Assembly: GCF_014049385.1 (NCBI RefSeq)
Contig: NZ_JACAOA010000005.1
Location: 1 to 64,000, forward strand
Source of the DNA: Ruoffia halotolerans
Lineage (GTDB): Bacteria; Bacillota; Bacilli; Lactobacillales; Aerococcaceae
DNA: 64,000 bases
Direction: 5' to 3'
This document shows, piece by piece, positions 1 to 8,579 of the stretch (positions are counted from its first letter, which is position 1; each line of letters opens with the position of its first letter). Under the pieces are notes generated by a model that did no database searches, was not told the DNA's origin, and was given only the letters and a program-made list of their open reading frames with translations. Position numbers and translations under genes: made by a program.

Positions 1-121
1 AATAATAATTATATGAAACTTTATATAAATACTTGATATTAATATTCGTTATATGTATAATAAAATTATTCAATAGTGAATATAATCACAATGTGTAGAA
101 ATCGGTTTAAGGGGTGATATC

Positions 122-988
122 ATAAACATAGAAAGATTTATCGAAGTACGAAAACAAAAGGGCTTAGTTCAAAGTGATCTTGCTGAAGGTATCTGCACCC
201 AAGCAACTTTAAGTCGTTTTGAAAACCACGGTCAAGTGCCCAGTTTAAAAATATTAATTAAATTATGCAACCGGTTAGAATTACCCCTTAGTGAATTATT
301 TCCTAAAGTCGGTGTAAAACATTCTAAGTTAAAAGAGTTAATGGAAGAAGCCGAATTCTCTCTCATCTTGAGTGAGTATGAGAAAGTGGGTAATTTGCTG
401 GAAAAGATTGATTTAAACCTGATTGATAACTCAGAATTAACCATGCGATATCATTATTTAAAGGCATTTGTGATGATTTATAATGAGCATTCTACTATTG
501 ATACGTTGTATGAGTTGGATCAGATATTACTTGATAATCATATCAACGAGAATGAATTATATAAATTACTTGCTTATACAGGCAGTGGTATTATCTTTAA
601 GAAATTAGACGAGTTAGAAAAAGCGGAGTTTTACTTTGCGAAAGTCTTAGATCGGATTTATGATTTTCCGACCAATCGCATGGAAGAAGTTTGGCGTGTC
701 TTACATATCGTATTTGAATGCAGTAAGTTTTATGCACATATCGATGAGATAGATATTAGTAATGCATTAGCTGAACATGCCGTTTCTATTTGCTCAGATA
801 ACCATGTGACATATTATCTTGCAAGGGCGGCAATCCAGTTAGCAAAAAATGCGATTACCATAAAAGCGTCTAAAGATACAATTTTAGCTTTAATTTATGA
901 CGCCCGGGCCTATTCAAAAATTAATCGAAATAAAATTGCCTTAAGAGAACTTGATGCAATGGAAAAATATATAAAAAATGAATATTAA
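122..988 (+). CDS. Rgg/GadR/MutR-like XRE-family regulator, probable ATA start
   Basis: Likely transcriptional regulator with an N-terminal XRE helix-turn-helix (about residues 5-55; QSDLAEGICTQATLSRFE is the DNA-binding core) and a helical TPR-like C-terminal part, as in Rgg/PlcR-type regulators. The reading frame is open well upstream of the first conventional start (GTG at 236), and starting there would delete most of the HTH. The natural first residues (N-I-E-R-F-I) follow an ATA at 122, 5 bases behind the Shine-Dalgarno AAGGGGTG at 109-116. That gives 288 residues, normal for the family. It is the first gene before the flavin reductases and ApbE, 18 bases upstream, and probably regulates them. 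The ATA start is either a weak non-canonical start or a lesion of ATG. Confidence 0.75.
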   Translation: MNIERFIEVRKQKGLVQSDLAEGICTQATLSRFENHGQVPSLKILIKLCNRLELPLSELFPKVGVKHSKLKELMEEAEFSLILSEYEKVGNLLEKIDLNLIDNSELTMRYHYLKAFVMIYNEHSTIDTLYELDQILLDNHINENELYKLLAYTGSGIIFKKLDELEKAEFYFAKVLDRIYDFPTNRMEEVWRVLHIVFECSKFYAHIDEIDISNALAEHAVSICSDNHVTYYLARAAIQLAKNAITIKASKDTILALIYDARAYSKINRNKIALRELDAMEKYIKNEY

Positions 989-1006
989 ATAAGAGGGGAT
1001 ATTTAA

Positions 1007-1612
1007 ATGAAGAAATTATTAGGAATTGTTGGGACAAACTCAAATAATTCAACTAACCGTAAGTTACTACAATATATGGAAAAACATTTTTCAGATAAAG
1101 CCGATATTGAATTAGTTGAGATTAAAGAATTACCAATGTTTGTCAAAGATAAAAGTATCGAATTACCAGAGAGTGTTAAAGAGTTATCAGATAAAGTTGA
1201 ACAAGCTGATGGAGTTATCATTAGTACACCTGAATATGATCATTCGGTACCTGCTGCATTAATGAATGCTTTAAGTTGGTTATCATTTAAAACGCATCCA
1301 TTCGTAGATAAGCCTGTTATGGTTGTAGGTGCATCATATGGAACATTAGGCTCATCACGTGCTCAAATGCATGCCCGTCAAATCCTGGATTCACCTGAAT
1401 TAAAAGCTAGAATTATGCCAAGTTCAGAATACTTATTAGATCATTCATTACAAGCATTTGATGAACAAGGACAATTAATTTCAAAAGAAAAAATTGAATT
1501 ACTTGAGGGCTTATTCACAGATTTCTTAACTTTCGTTGAGATTACTGGGCAATTAATGGAAGCACATGCTGTTAATGTTAGAGAAGCAGATAATTATACT
1601 TGGGAAGATTAA
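1007..1612 (+). CDS. NADPH-dependent FMN reductase family protein
   Basis: 201-residue flavodoxin-like protein of the NAD(P)H-dependent FMN reductase family. The N-terminus LGIVGTNS forms the FMN phosphate loop, and TPEYDHSVPAALMNAL (about residues 78-93) is the family's flavin-binding signature. It would reduce FMN or a bound acceptor with NAD(P)H in the cytosol. A good RBS (AGAGGGG) precedes the ATG. The next gene, 18 bases downstream, has an N-terminal domain that is a clear paralogue of this protein, so the two probably arose by tandem duplication and may form a heteromeric reductase. There is no flavinylation tail on this copy. Confidence 0.9.
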   Translation: MKKLLGIVGTNSNNSTNRKLLQYMEKHFSDKADIELVEIKELPMFVKDKSIELPESVKELSDKVEQADGVIISTPEYDHSVPAALMNALSWLSFKTHPFVDKPVMVVGASYGTLGSSRAQMHARQILDSPELKARIMPSSEYLLDHSLQAFDEQGQLISKEKIELLEGLFTDFLTFVEITGQLMEAHAVNVREADNYTWED

Positions 1613-1630
1613 TAAAGGAGATAAGATAAT

Positions 1631-2878
1631 ATGAAATTAGTAGGAATCGTTGGATCAAATGCTGTTGGATCGTACAACCGTTTATTATTACAGTTTATCC
1701 AAAAACATTTTAATAAATTAATTGATTTAGATATTGTTGAGATTGATCAAGTGCCATTATTTAATCAAAGTGATGACCAAACTCAATCACCCGTTATTCA
1801 AGATATCGCTAAAAGAATTGAAGCGTCTGATGGTGTGATTATCGCAACACCAGAACATAATCATACTATTCCAGCAGCTTTAAAAAGCTTAATTGAGTGG
1901 CTATCATTTAAAATTCACCCATTAGAAAATAAACCTGTCATGATTGTTGGTGCATCATACTTTTCACAAGGATCTTCACGTGCTCAACTTTCATTAAGAC
2001 AAATATTAGACTCACCAGGTGTCAATGCGATTGTACTACCAGGGAATGAGTTCTTATTAGGGAATGTGAAAGAAGCATTTGACGAAGAGAATAATTTAAA
2101 AGATCAAGGAACAATAAACTTCTTAGCAACTTGCTTAGAAAAATTCATCCGATTTATTAAAGTTGTTTCAGATTTAGAAGGTAAAGGGGGAGCAACTGAA
2201 GTGGTGAAACCAATCGAAGAAGATTTATTTGCTAATGGAAAGATTGACACAACAATTGAAGATGTAGAGATGACGGCTCCAGACTGGGTAGAACAAGCAG
2301 CTGAAAAAGTAAACCCTGCTACTGGAAATGACTATGTCAAACTTAATAGAGGTATCCTGACAGTAAACCAAATTGATCAATTCTTAAGATCAATGCCAAT
2401 GGAATTAACGTTTGCTGATAGTAACAACCAATTCTTATACTACAACAGCGTTCTACCACCAGAAGAAATGTTTGCCAAACGTTATCCAGAACAACCAGGA
2501 AACCCTCTTGGTGCATGTCACCCAGACCATACACACAAAAATGTGAAATGGGTTATCTCACAATTACGTTCAGGAAAACAAGATATTGTCCGTATTCACG
2601 TACCAACACATGGGCCAGATAAATTTGTGGTTCACAATTATCAAGCAATACGTGATGATGAAGGTAATTACATGGGAATTAATGAATATATTATGGATAT
2701 TAAACCAACAGTTGATTGGTACTTACAACAAACAGGTCAAGAATTAGTAGGAGGAAAAGATACAGTATCAGGCGCTTCACAAAGCGATAATAAAGAAGCT
2801 GATACAGTTTCAGGTGCATCACAAAGTAATGCAGCAGAACCAGAAGTGGATACAGTATCAGGTGCATCTTCACATTAA
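1631..2878 (+). CDS. FMN reductase fused to PAS-like domain with triple flavinylation tail
   Basis: 415-residue fusion. Residues 1-190 are an NADPH-dependent FMN reductase domain paralogous to the preceding gene (signature [15 protein letters not shown]). Residues about 245-365 resemble the PAS domain found in DUF438-type proteins ([12 protein letters not shown] motif). The C-terminal 40 residues are a low-complexity linker with three DTVSGAS motifs at residues 377, 391 and 407. D-x-x-(S/T)-G-A-(S/T) is the established site at which ApbE couples FMN to Ser/Thr, and the next gene encodes ApbE. I infer a soluble cytosolic reductase that carries up to three covalent FMNs and passes electrons from NAD(P)H to an unknown acceptor. 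There is no signal peptide or membrane segment. Confidence 0.88.
   Translation: MKLVGIVGSNAVGSYNRLLLQFIQKHFNKLIDLDIVEIDQVPLFNQSDDQTQSPVIQDIAKRIEASDGVIIATPEHNHTIPAALKSLIEWLSFKIHPLENKPVMIVGASYFSQGSSRAQLSLRQILDSPGVNAIVLPGNEFLLGNVKEAFDEENNLKDQGTINFLATCLEKFIRFIKVVSDLEGKGGATEVVKPIEEDLFANGKIDTTIEDVEMTAPDWVEQAAEKVNPATGNDYVKLNRGILTVNQIDQFLRSMPMELTFADSNNQFLYYNSVLPPEEMFAKRYPEQPGNPLGACHPDHTHKNVKWVISQLRSGKQDIVRIHVPTHGPDKFVVHNYQAIRDDEGNYMGINEYIMDIKPTVDWYLQQTGQELVGGKDTVSGASQSDNKEADTVSGASQSNAAEPEVDTVSGASSH
2759..2869 (+). repeat. Three DTVSGAS codon repeats (covalent FMN sites)
   Basis: Coding repeats for DTVSGAS at 2759-2779, 2801-2821 and 2849-2869, separated by short acidic, polar spacers. The codons differ between copies (for example GGC GCT versus GGT GCA), so the peptide motif rather than the DNA is conserved. 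The last Ser of each motif (residues 383, 397, 413) is the predicted FMN attachment residue. Confidence 0.8.
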
Positions 2879-2895
2879 TATGATATAATTTAGTA

Positions 2896-2928
2896 GAAGT
2901 TCGGAGGTAAATCTTCGAACTTTTTTGG
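2896..2928 (+). terminator. Hairpin with T run between FMN reductase-PAS and apbE
   Basis: Stem GAAGTTCG / CGAACTT followed by TTTTTT. It lies between the flavinylated reductase and apbE, so it would lower rather than abolish apbE read-through, unless apbE has its own promoter. Confidence 0.7.
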
Positions 2929-2956
2929 CTAAATAATGATTTAAGGGGTTTTAAGT

Positions 2957-3889
2957 ATGGAAAGTATTACTTTTAAAGCAATGGGTACAACGATTAATTT
3001 ACAAATCGAACATGAATTTTCTCACTATTTGTTAAATGAAGCTAAAAAACGGTTGTTAGATTACGAAAAACGTTTTAGCGCGAATGATGCGAACAGTTTA
3101 TTGATGAAGGTTAATCAATCCGCTGGCATCGAAGCTGTTGCTGTTGACCCTGATATATTTGAACTCATTAAGATAGGCAAAGCCTATAGTGTAGATTCAT
3201 CGAATACATTGAATATTGCGATTGGCCCCTTAATCAAACTTTGGAAGATTGGTTTTTCTGATGCGAAAGTTCCAACTCAAGCCGAAATAGACGAACGCTT
3301 AACACTCATAGACCCTAATTTGATTCAGTTAAATGACGAGAAACAAAGAGTTTATTTAGAAAGAAAAGGGATGGAAATTGACTTAGGTGCATTAGCTAAA
3401 GGATTTTTTGCTGATCAAATCAAACACTTCTTGAAAAAAGCAGGCGTTAAAAAGGGGATCATTGACTTAGGCGGCAATGTCTTATTACTAGGAAGTCATC
3501 CAATAAATCCAGACACGTTATGGCGAGTCGGGGTTCAAAATCCTTTCATGACACGGAATAATTTAGCTGGATTATTGAATGTTAAAGATAAATCGGTTGT
3601 TACTTCAGGTATTTATGAGCGAACATTTGTCTATAATGGCGAAGAATATCATCATATATTTGATAGTAAGACAGGTTATCCAGTCAAAAATAATATCGCA
3701 AGTTTAACAATAGTCTCTAAAGAATCTTTAACAGGGGAACTATATACAACGATGTATTATAAAGCCGAAGCGCATGATATTATAAAACAAATAAATCAAA
3801 TACAAGATGTAGAAGCAGTTGTTATTACAAAAGAAAGCGAAATTTTAATCACGCATGGATTAGTGAATGATTTTATAAAAGTAGACTAA
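2957..3889 (+). CDS. apbE: FAD:protein FMN transferase (ApbE)
   Basis: 310-residue ApbE flavinyltransferase, which transfers FMN from FAD to a Ser/Thr of a target peptide in a Mg-dependent reaction. Conserved features include FKAMGT near the N-terminus, the DLGALAKGFFAD segment, IIDLGGNV, and the late TSGIYER and HHIFDSKTGYP motifs that bind FAD and metal. It lacks the signal peptide and lipobox of periplasmic or exported ApbE proteins, so it should act in the cytosol. Its obvious substrate is the triple DTVSGAS tail encoded immediately upstream. RBS AAGGGG precedes the ATG. Confidence 0.93.
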   Translation: MESITFKAMGTTINLQIEHEFSHYLLNEAKKRLLDYEKRFSANDANSLLMKVNQSAGIEAVAVDPDIFELIKIGKAYSVDSSNTLNIAIGPLIKLWKIGFSDAKVPTQAEIDERLTLIDPNLIQLNDEKQRVYLERKGMEIDLGALAKGFFADQIKHFLKKAGVKKGIIDLGGNVLLLGSHPINPDTLWRVGVQNPFMTRNNLAGLLNVKDKSVVTSGIYERTFVYNGEEYHHIFDSKTGYPVKNNIASLTIVSKESLTGELYTTMYYKAEAHDIIKQINQIQDVEAVVITKESEILITHGLVNDFIKVD

Positions 3890-3893
3890 GTAT

Positions 3894-3926
3894 ACAGCTC
3901 TTACTCTCAAGTAGGAGCTGTTTTTG
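3894..3926 (+). terminator. Terminator after apbE
   Basis: Hairpin ACAGCTC / GAGCTGT with a short loop followed by a T run closes the flavinylation operon. Confidence 0.8.
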
Positions 3927-4058
3927 AATTTTGAAATAATTATGAATGCGAACATTTTATTTTGAAGAGTGTTTAAACGTAACGATAACTAACTATCATT
4001 GGATGAGTCAACTATACTTTTGATAAGATAAAAATAAATGACGGTGGAGGTAAATGAG

Positions 4059-4169
4059 ATGACAATGAAGATGATTATGGATTTAGACACGGGTGTCGAT
4101 GATTCTTTTAGTTTTAGCGATGCACTTAGTTTTGAAGAAGTAGAAATGCCTTTAAGCCCCGTAGAATGA
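4059..4169 (+). pseudogene. Remnant of nucleoside hydrolase N-terminus
   Basis: After a good RBS (GGTGGAGG) an ORF of 36 codons encodes MKMIMDLDTGVDDSF, the metal- and ribose-binding start of inosine-uridine nucleoside hydrolases (D-x-D-x-x-x-D-D), then about 20 related residues, before a TGA. The family is about 310 residues, so this is only a stub. The following 280 bases to 4451 hold no recognisable gene; stops occur in all frames. Confidence 0.65.
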
Positions 4170-4451
4170 TCAGAATTATTCGTCATGTTCAAAGATCCCA
4201 TTGGTGTGATATAGATGTTCAGTGGTGAAGATTTAAAATTTGTTCAAAAGGTCATTCTGAAAGTTGGATTACTCAATTATATTTTCGATTTGCAGATTGT
4301 TTTTTGAAACAGGAATTGGTTAATTTAGCATTTTAATTTGAAAAGATGAGTAAGTCTAACAAGTGTATTGATTGAATCGTTTCTATGAGATCATATAACT
4401 AAATAGTATGGAGCGATTACATGACTTATTTTTGAGGAGGTACCAATTCTT

Positions 4452-5127
4452 ATGAAAGCAAAATTTCACGGACATGCTGTGGTTAGTATAGAGACTCAAG
4501 ATGGCATAAAAATATTAATTGATCCCTTTTATTAGTGGAATTAGATTGACTGATTTAGATGCGAATACGGTGGAAGCAGACGTTATATTAGTGGCCCATG
4601 GACATTCGGATCACATTGGAGATACAATGGCTATCGCTAAAAGAACTGGCGCATTGGTTGTAACCACTGTTGAAATTGTTGGCTATTTAAATTCATTAGG
4701 TTTAGCGAATTTACACGGTATGCAACCTGGTAGTGATCATGACTTTGACTTTGGCCGAGTTAAGTTAACACCAGCTATCCATGGATCATCAATTGAAATA
4801 GATGGAAAGCCTTTTACACTTGGCTTAGCCACTGGGATTTTGATAACAGCTGATGAGCAAACATTTTATCACATTGGTGACACAGCCTTATATTCAGATA
4901 TGAAATTAATTGGCGAGTTCAATGACATTGATTTAGCATTTATTCCAATTGGTGATAATTTTACGATGGGACCAGAAGATGCAGCCAAATGGTTAATGGC
5001 AAAGAAAGTTGTACCAATTCATTATAAAACTTTCCCAATAATTGAACAAGATCCGGCACAATTTACCAAATTATTAGCTGATGGGGTGGGTTATGTTCCA
5101 GAAATTGGTGAGACGATTGAGTTATAA
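4452..5127 (+). pseudogene. Metal-dependent hydrolase (UPF0173, MBL fold), frameshifted
   Basis: Metallo-beta-lactamase-fold hydrolase. The start at 4452 (RBS GAGGAGG) gives MKAKFHGHAVVSIE and continues to ILIDPF. One extra T in a run of four T at 4527-4530 then throws the frame to a TAG. Reading resumes in the next frame (ISGIRLTDLD...) and runs to 5127 with the zinc motif GHSDH and the later IGD and HYKTFP motifs intact. Only one base disrupts an otherwise full-length gene of about 225 residues, so this could be a recent mutation, a slippage site or a sequencing error. Confidence 0.8.
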
Positions 5128-5133
5128 AGTAAA

Positions 5134-5176
5134 AAACAGAAGTGAGATAGGTAATCTATCCACTTCTATTTTTTAT
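5134..5176. terminator. Bidirectional terminator between UPF0173 gene and osmC-like gene
   Basis: Stem CAGAAGTG / CACTTCT with additional GATAG/CTATC pairing, flanked by an A run and a T run, between two convergent genes. Confidence 0.75.
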
Positions 5177-5586
5177 ACTAATTTAATATTTAAGTTGATA
5201 TTATTGCCTTTGCTTAAAATACTTGAAACTTTACAATGGCGGTGAATAAAACGTTCTAACCCAGCTAATTGATCCTCATTCAATATAGCATCAGTTACAA
5301 GTTCAACAGATGCATCTAATCGCCACTCTTTGTTCTCATCAATAAAATCACCTGCCACATGAGCAGTTAATTGTGAAAATTCTATCTTTTTCATATTCAA
5401 GTATGATACTGCTGTCATCAAATGACACCCAGATAAAGAAACTAGTAATAGTCCAGTTGGGGAAGTGCCCTGACTAGTAAATTCAGGCATTCGATCAGTA
5501 TAATCCATAGTATATGAAAAACCTTCGATATCAGCTTGCACAATATAACGATCAATTACTTTTGCTTTTGTCTCTTTCTCTGCCAT
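5173..5586 (-). CDS. OsmC family protein
   Basis: 137-residue OsmC/Ohr-family protein, thiol-dependent peroxidase fold. The two conserved cysteines are Cys54 (in SGCHLMTAV) and Cys118 (HRHCKVSS), placed as in OsmC proteins that reduce organic hydroperoxides. The TSPTGLLLVSLSGC stretch is the family signature. It stands alone, convergent with the UPF0173 gene. RBS AGAAGGAA lies upstream of the ATG. It may belong to the YhfA-like subgroup, whose substrate is not settled. Confidence 0.88.
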   Translation of the reverse strand: MAEKETKAKVIDRYIVQADIEGFSYTMDYTDRMPEFTSQGTSPTGLLLVSLSGCHLMTAVSYLNMKKIEFSQLTAHVAGDFIDENKEWRLDASVELVTDAILNEDQLAGLERFIHRHCKVSSILSKGNNINLNIKLV

Positions 5587-6509
5587 GATGTATTCCTTCT
5601 TTCATTGAAAATAATTAGGTGATAAATGAATTCTTTGATAGTTTAAATTATATCACAGAATTTAGTTCATACTAATGAAAGAGATTATCGCTTTAAATAA
5701 AAGAGGGATATCTAATGACCATACACAATAGATTCATTTTGTTTAACATAAGCAATTATAAAAATAATACTTATATTATTTAAACAGCATCCTATTGCCT
5801 TTTTATTTTTCCATGTTAGGATAGATACATTATATTTATAGGAGGCTATTATGAATGTGCCAATTTTGTACGAAGATAACCATCTTTTAGTTATTGAGAA
5901 GCCGGTTAATGTTCCTGTACAAGAAGATAGTAGTAAAGATTTAGATGTATTCAATCATCTAAAGCAATTTATAAAAGTCAGAGATAAGAAGCCAGGTAAT
6001 GTTTACTTAGGACTAGTGCATCGACTTGATCGACCTGTCGGGGGTGCGATGGTATTTGCCAAGACATCAAAAGCGGGATCCAGATTATCGAATACCTTAA
6101 GAAAACATGACTTGAAAAGATATTATCTAGCCGTAGTAATGGGGAAGTTGCCTAGGACGAAGGGGACATTGACACATTACCTCTGGAAGAATCGTAAAAC
6201 GAATCAAGTTTACACTGTTGATAAAAATCATAACCAGGCCAAAAAGGCTTACTTGAGTTATGAAGTTTTAGCTTATCAGCACGGTATGTCATTAGTACGA
6301 GTTCAATTGCATACTGGCCGATCACATCAGATTCGGGTGCAGTTTCAAGCAATTGGCTCACCTTTATATGGTGATCAAAAATATGGAGATCATCGAATAA
6401 AGCCTCACAGCCAAATTGCTTTATGGGTAACATTAATATTGTGAGATTGACTACATTTCAATTATAATACCCTGCGTATCAAGTAATTGGTGCGTACTCC
6501 ACTTTAATT

Positions 6510-6830
6510 GCTAAGAATACCTAAAGCCTTATGACCAAAGCGGAATTTTAAAAAATAAACGTCAAGGTGCGAAAGCAGAAAAAATAATAAGGATAATCTA
6601 AGCTGAAATAAAAACTACTTATTATAGGACAATATGTAAATAAGTAGCGCTAAGGATAAATTAAATGGTTGTTTAGCAGCGAAAACTCTAAGTTCATGAA
6701 TGAATATGAGGGACGTTCAACGACTATCTCCTTGAGGGAGAGTAAAGCCGCAAGCAAATGGCGGAAGAAAAATGTGGCTACCCATGTGGTAGAAGAAATA
6801 GTCTGCGCTATATGGAAACATATAGAAGTC
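6510..6830 (+). ncRNA. Group I intron catalytic core
   Basis: The conserved order of group I introns can be read: AATTGC and CTAAAGCC (P4-P6 area, 6510-6531), then GTTCAACGACTAT at 6715-6727, a TCTCC-TTGA-GGGAGA hairpin (P8), and GAAATAGTCT at 6796-6804. GACTAT (6722-6727) pairs perfectly with ATAGTC (6798-6803) as P7, the guanosine-binding helix. A perfect CTATATG-GAAA-CATATAG hairpin with a GNRA tetraloop (6808-6825) fits P9. Whether P1 and the 3' splice site are still good cannot be judged by eye. Confidence 0.75.
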
Positions 6831-6966
6831 TACTCGCAAGAGAAAGACTGTATTAAAGGTTGCGCTTTAATATGAACACGAAAAAAATCAAAAAAATATA
6901 AAATCCATTTATAGTAGGAATCCTCTCTGATATAATCAATATAATATATAGAAGGGAATTTAAAAT

Positions 6967-7446
6967 ATAGAATTATTGTCTATCGGAAAGTTTTTTAAAA
7001 AAACAGGGGTGACTCCATATATTTTAAGACGGTTGTAGCAAAATGGCGAGTTGATTCCCCATCATATAACTAATGCAGGAACTCGCTATAATTACTCGGA
7101 GCAATTAAAGGATTATCTACCGAGACTATCAATAACGATGGTAAACTTATTACTGGTTATTGTAGAGTTAGCACTTCGACACAAATGACTGAAATAAGGT
7201 CGCAAGTTAAGCTTGTTGAAGAATATATGCAAGCTCTTGATTATATTTCTGAAATCATTTCAGAAGTTGGTGGCGAACTTAACTATCAGCGAAAAGGCTT
7301 ATTAAATCTCTTGAAAATAATTAACCAGTAAGAAATCAGCAAGATTGTCACTTTGAATAAAAGTTGTCTCATGCGAAATGGTTTCGAAATATAAGAGTAT
7401 CAATGTCAATTGAATAAAATCGACATTGAGTTGATTGATGATTCAA
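6967..7446 (+). pseudogene. IS607-type serine transposase TnpA, broken
   Basis: Frame 1 encodes a MerR-like HTH (IGKFFKKTGVTPYILRRL) followed by a TAG, then NGELIPHHITNAGTRY. After a frameshift near 7135 the resolvase domain continues with GYCRVSTSTQ (catalytic Ser), VKLVEEYMQAL and EIISEVGGELNYQRKGL up to a TAA at 7329; weak similarity (IVTLNKSCLMR) runs on to about 7446. The order HTH then small serine recombinase is specific to IS607-family TnpA. At least three lesions make it inactive. Confidence 0.8.
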
Positions 7447-7653
7447 AAGAAACCAGGATTTATAGTCCTTTATCGCGTAATCCTTTAAACAATAATTCCT
7501 ATTTAGAACTATGATTTTAAAACTACATTTGAATATATAATTCATATCGGCTTATGAAATGGAAATTCCACATCCTACGTTACAAGAATTGATAAAAATT
7601 CAATCAAATCCACCACAATTAGAACCTTGGACAACATTTAATTTGTCCCAATA

Positions 7654-7700
7654 ATAAAGCGTTACTTACCCCCTCATTAGGGTAAGTAACGCTTTATTTA
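7654..7700. terminator. Strong bidirectional terminator
   Basis: Near-perfect 18-bp stem (ATAAAGCGTTACTTACCC / its complement) with a short loop and flanking A/T-rich tails. It separates the convergent rluA-like gene and the MBL hydrolase pseudogene. Confidence 0.88.
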
Positions 7701-7721
7701 TTTATTTTGAATATTGTCTAG

Positions 7722-8420
7722 TCAATAGATAATGTTACCTGAGTAGCCTTGTTGGTGGAAAAACCTTTTATTTCGAGAGACAAAAGACTCTTTACCGCCT
7801 AAACGAATTCTAAAACCATCGTCTTTGTTTAATAAGATTAGCTCTGTCCAATATAAATTATGGTCTACTAAAAGAGAGGGCTCACCAAAGTTCGAATGTG
7901 GCGTTAAAACTGAATTGAATTCAGAACGGTGTTGATTTAAATTAAATAAACCTTCTCGGTATGATTCGACGGTTCCACTTGAATCTTGATTCATAATTGT
8001 TGGATTGGCACAAGCGGCACCGAGAATTGCGGTCCTAAGTTCAGGAATAAGGAACCCGATAATCCCCGAAGTTTGACCTGGTAAGTGTGTGGGAATGATA
8101 GTGACTCCCCCTAAGTTAAACACATCGTAGTCTTTATAAGAATGATAATTCATTTCTTTTTGAGCAATAAAGTGCTCCGTTGAGAACGATAGGCCTTGCT
8201 TTCGCATGATCTGGATGACCATGTGTGCAGATGACATCATAGGACATATCAAGTAAGTTATCAACATATTGCCTCAAATCCCCATCCCCAAAACCTGTAT
8301 CAATCAAAACGGCTCTGTCACACCCCTTGAAAACATAAGCACAGACTTAAGGCATTTTAATACGGATTATGGCGTCGTTAATTTGTTCGCTTTCAAATAT
8401 CTTTATAATGCACTCCTTTA
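7722..8420 (-). pseudogene. MBL-fold hydrolase, decayed paralogue of the gene at 18526-19335
   Basis: Read on the minus strand it aligns along its length with the intact MBL hydrolase at 18526-19335: an N-terminal part (IIRIKMP), a TAA instead of a sense codon, AVLIDTGFG, YDVICTHGHPDH (zinc-binding motif), then a deletion of about 20 codons after HPDHA with a frame change. A long C-terminal part (YDVFNLGGVTIIPTHLPG... to GYSGNIIY) follows. The stop, the internal deletion and the frameshift make it non-functional. It is the first element of a decayed duplicate block extending to 12127. Confidence 0.82.
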
Positions 8421-8579
8421 CTTGATTATTTAATATCCATTATAATCTTGGATTAAAGAGAAGTGAACTAAAGAATATTGTAACATATTCTTTTAAAAAT
8501 TCTGGAAAACATGAGAAAATGTAATTAGTAAAGGGCATGCCACGTAATAAATATCTAATCTAATAAGGACGTGAATCAT

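Larger units (their letters stand above)
6427..7549 (+). mobile_element. IStron relic (group I intron + decayed IS607-type tnpA)
   Basis: Insertion bounded by the two halves of the rluA-like gene. Its 5' half folds like a group I intron (separate entry) and its middle holds a decayed serine transposase of the IS607 type; no tnpB remains. The junction bases are ...TATGG/GTAAC on the left and CATATCG/GCTTAT on the right, so the original target had a GG dinucleotide, as is known for IS607-family elements. The boundaries are uncertain by 1-2 bases because of the repeated G. This combination defines an IStron. Confidence 0.78.
5851..7654 (+). pseudogene. RluA-family pseudouridine synthase interrupted by IStron relic
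   Basis: RNA pseudouridine synthase. The first exon-like part (5851-6426) encodes 192 residues with the catalytic Asp60 in LVHRLDRPVGG and the RSHQIRVQ motif, ending ...QIALW. The missing C-terminus lies at 7550-7654: AYEMEIPHPTL...EPWTTFNLSQ then TAA, the expected continuation of the family. Between them is a 1123-base insertion with a group I intron core and a broken IS607-type transposase. Joining 6426 to 7550 restores the frame exactly (TGG-GCT) and gives about 226 residues. If the intron still splices, the gene is functional; otherwise translation ends at 6444 with seven foreign residues. Confidence 0.85.

Noticed and set aside
1003-1221. Minus-strand frame opposite the first FMN reductase
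   Set aside because: It lies wholly opposite a well-supported gene and has no RBS or family features.
2759-2869. Cell-wall anchoring or collagen-like repeat at the end of the FMN reductase-PAS protein
   Set aside because: The protein has no signal peptide or hydrophobic tail; the motif and the adjacent apbE point to flavinylation.
6669-6875. A 68-codon frame within the insert in the rluA-like gene
   Set aside because: It coincides with the group I intron core, has no RBS and no recognisable protein features; structured RNA explains the sequence.
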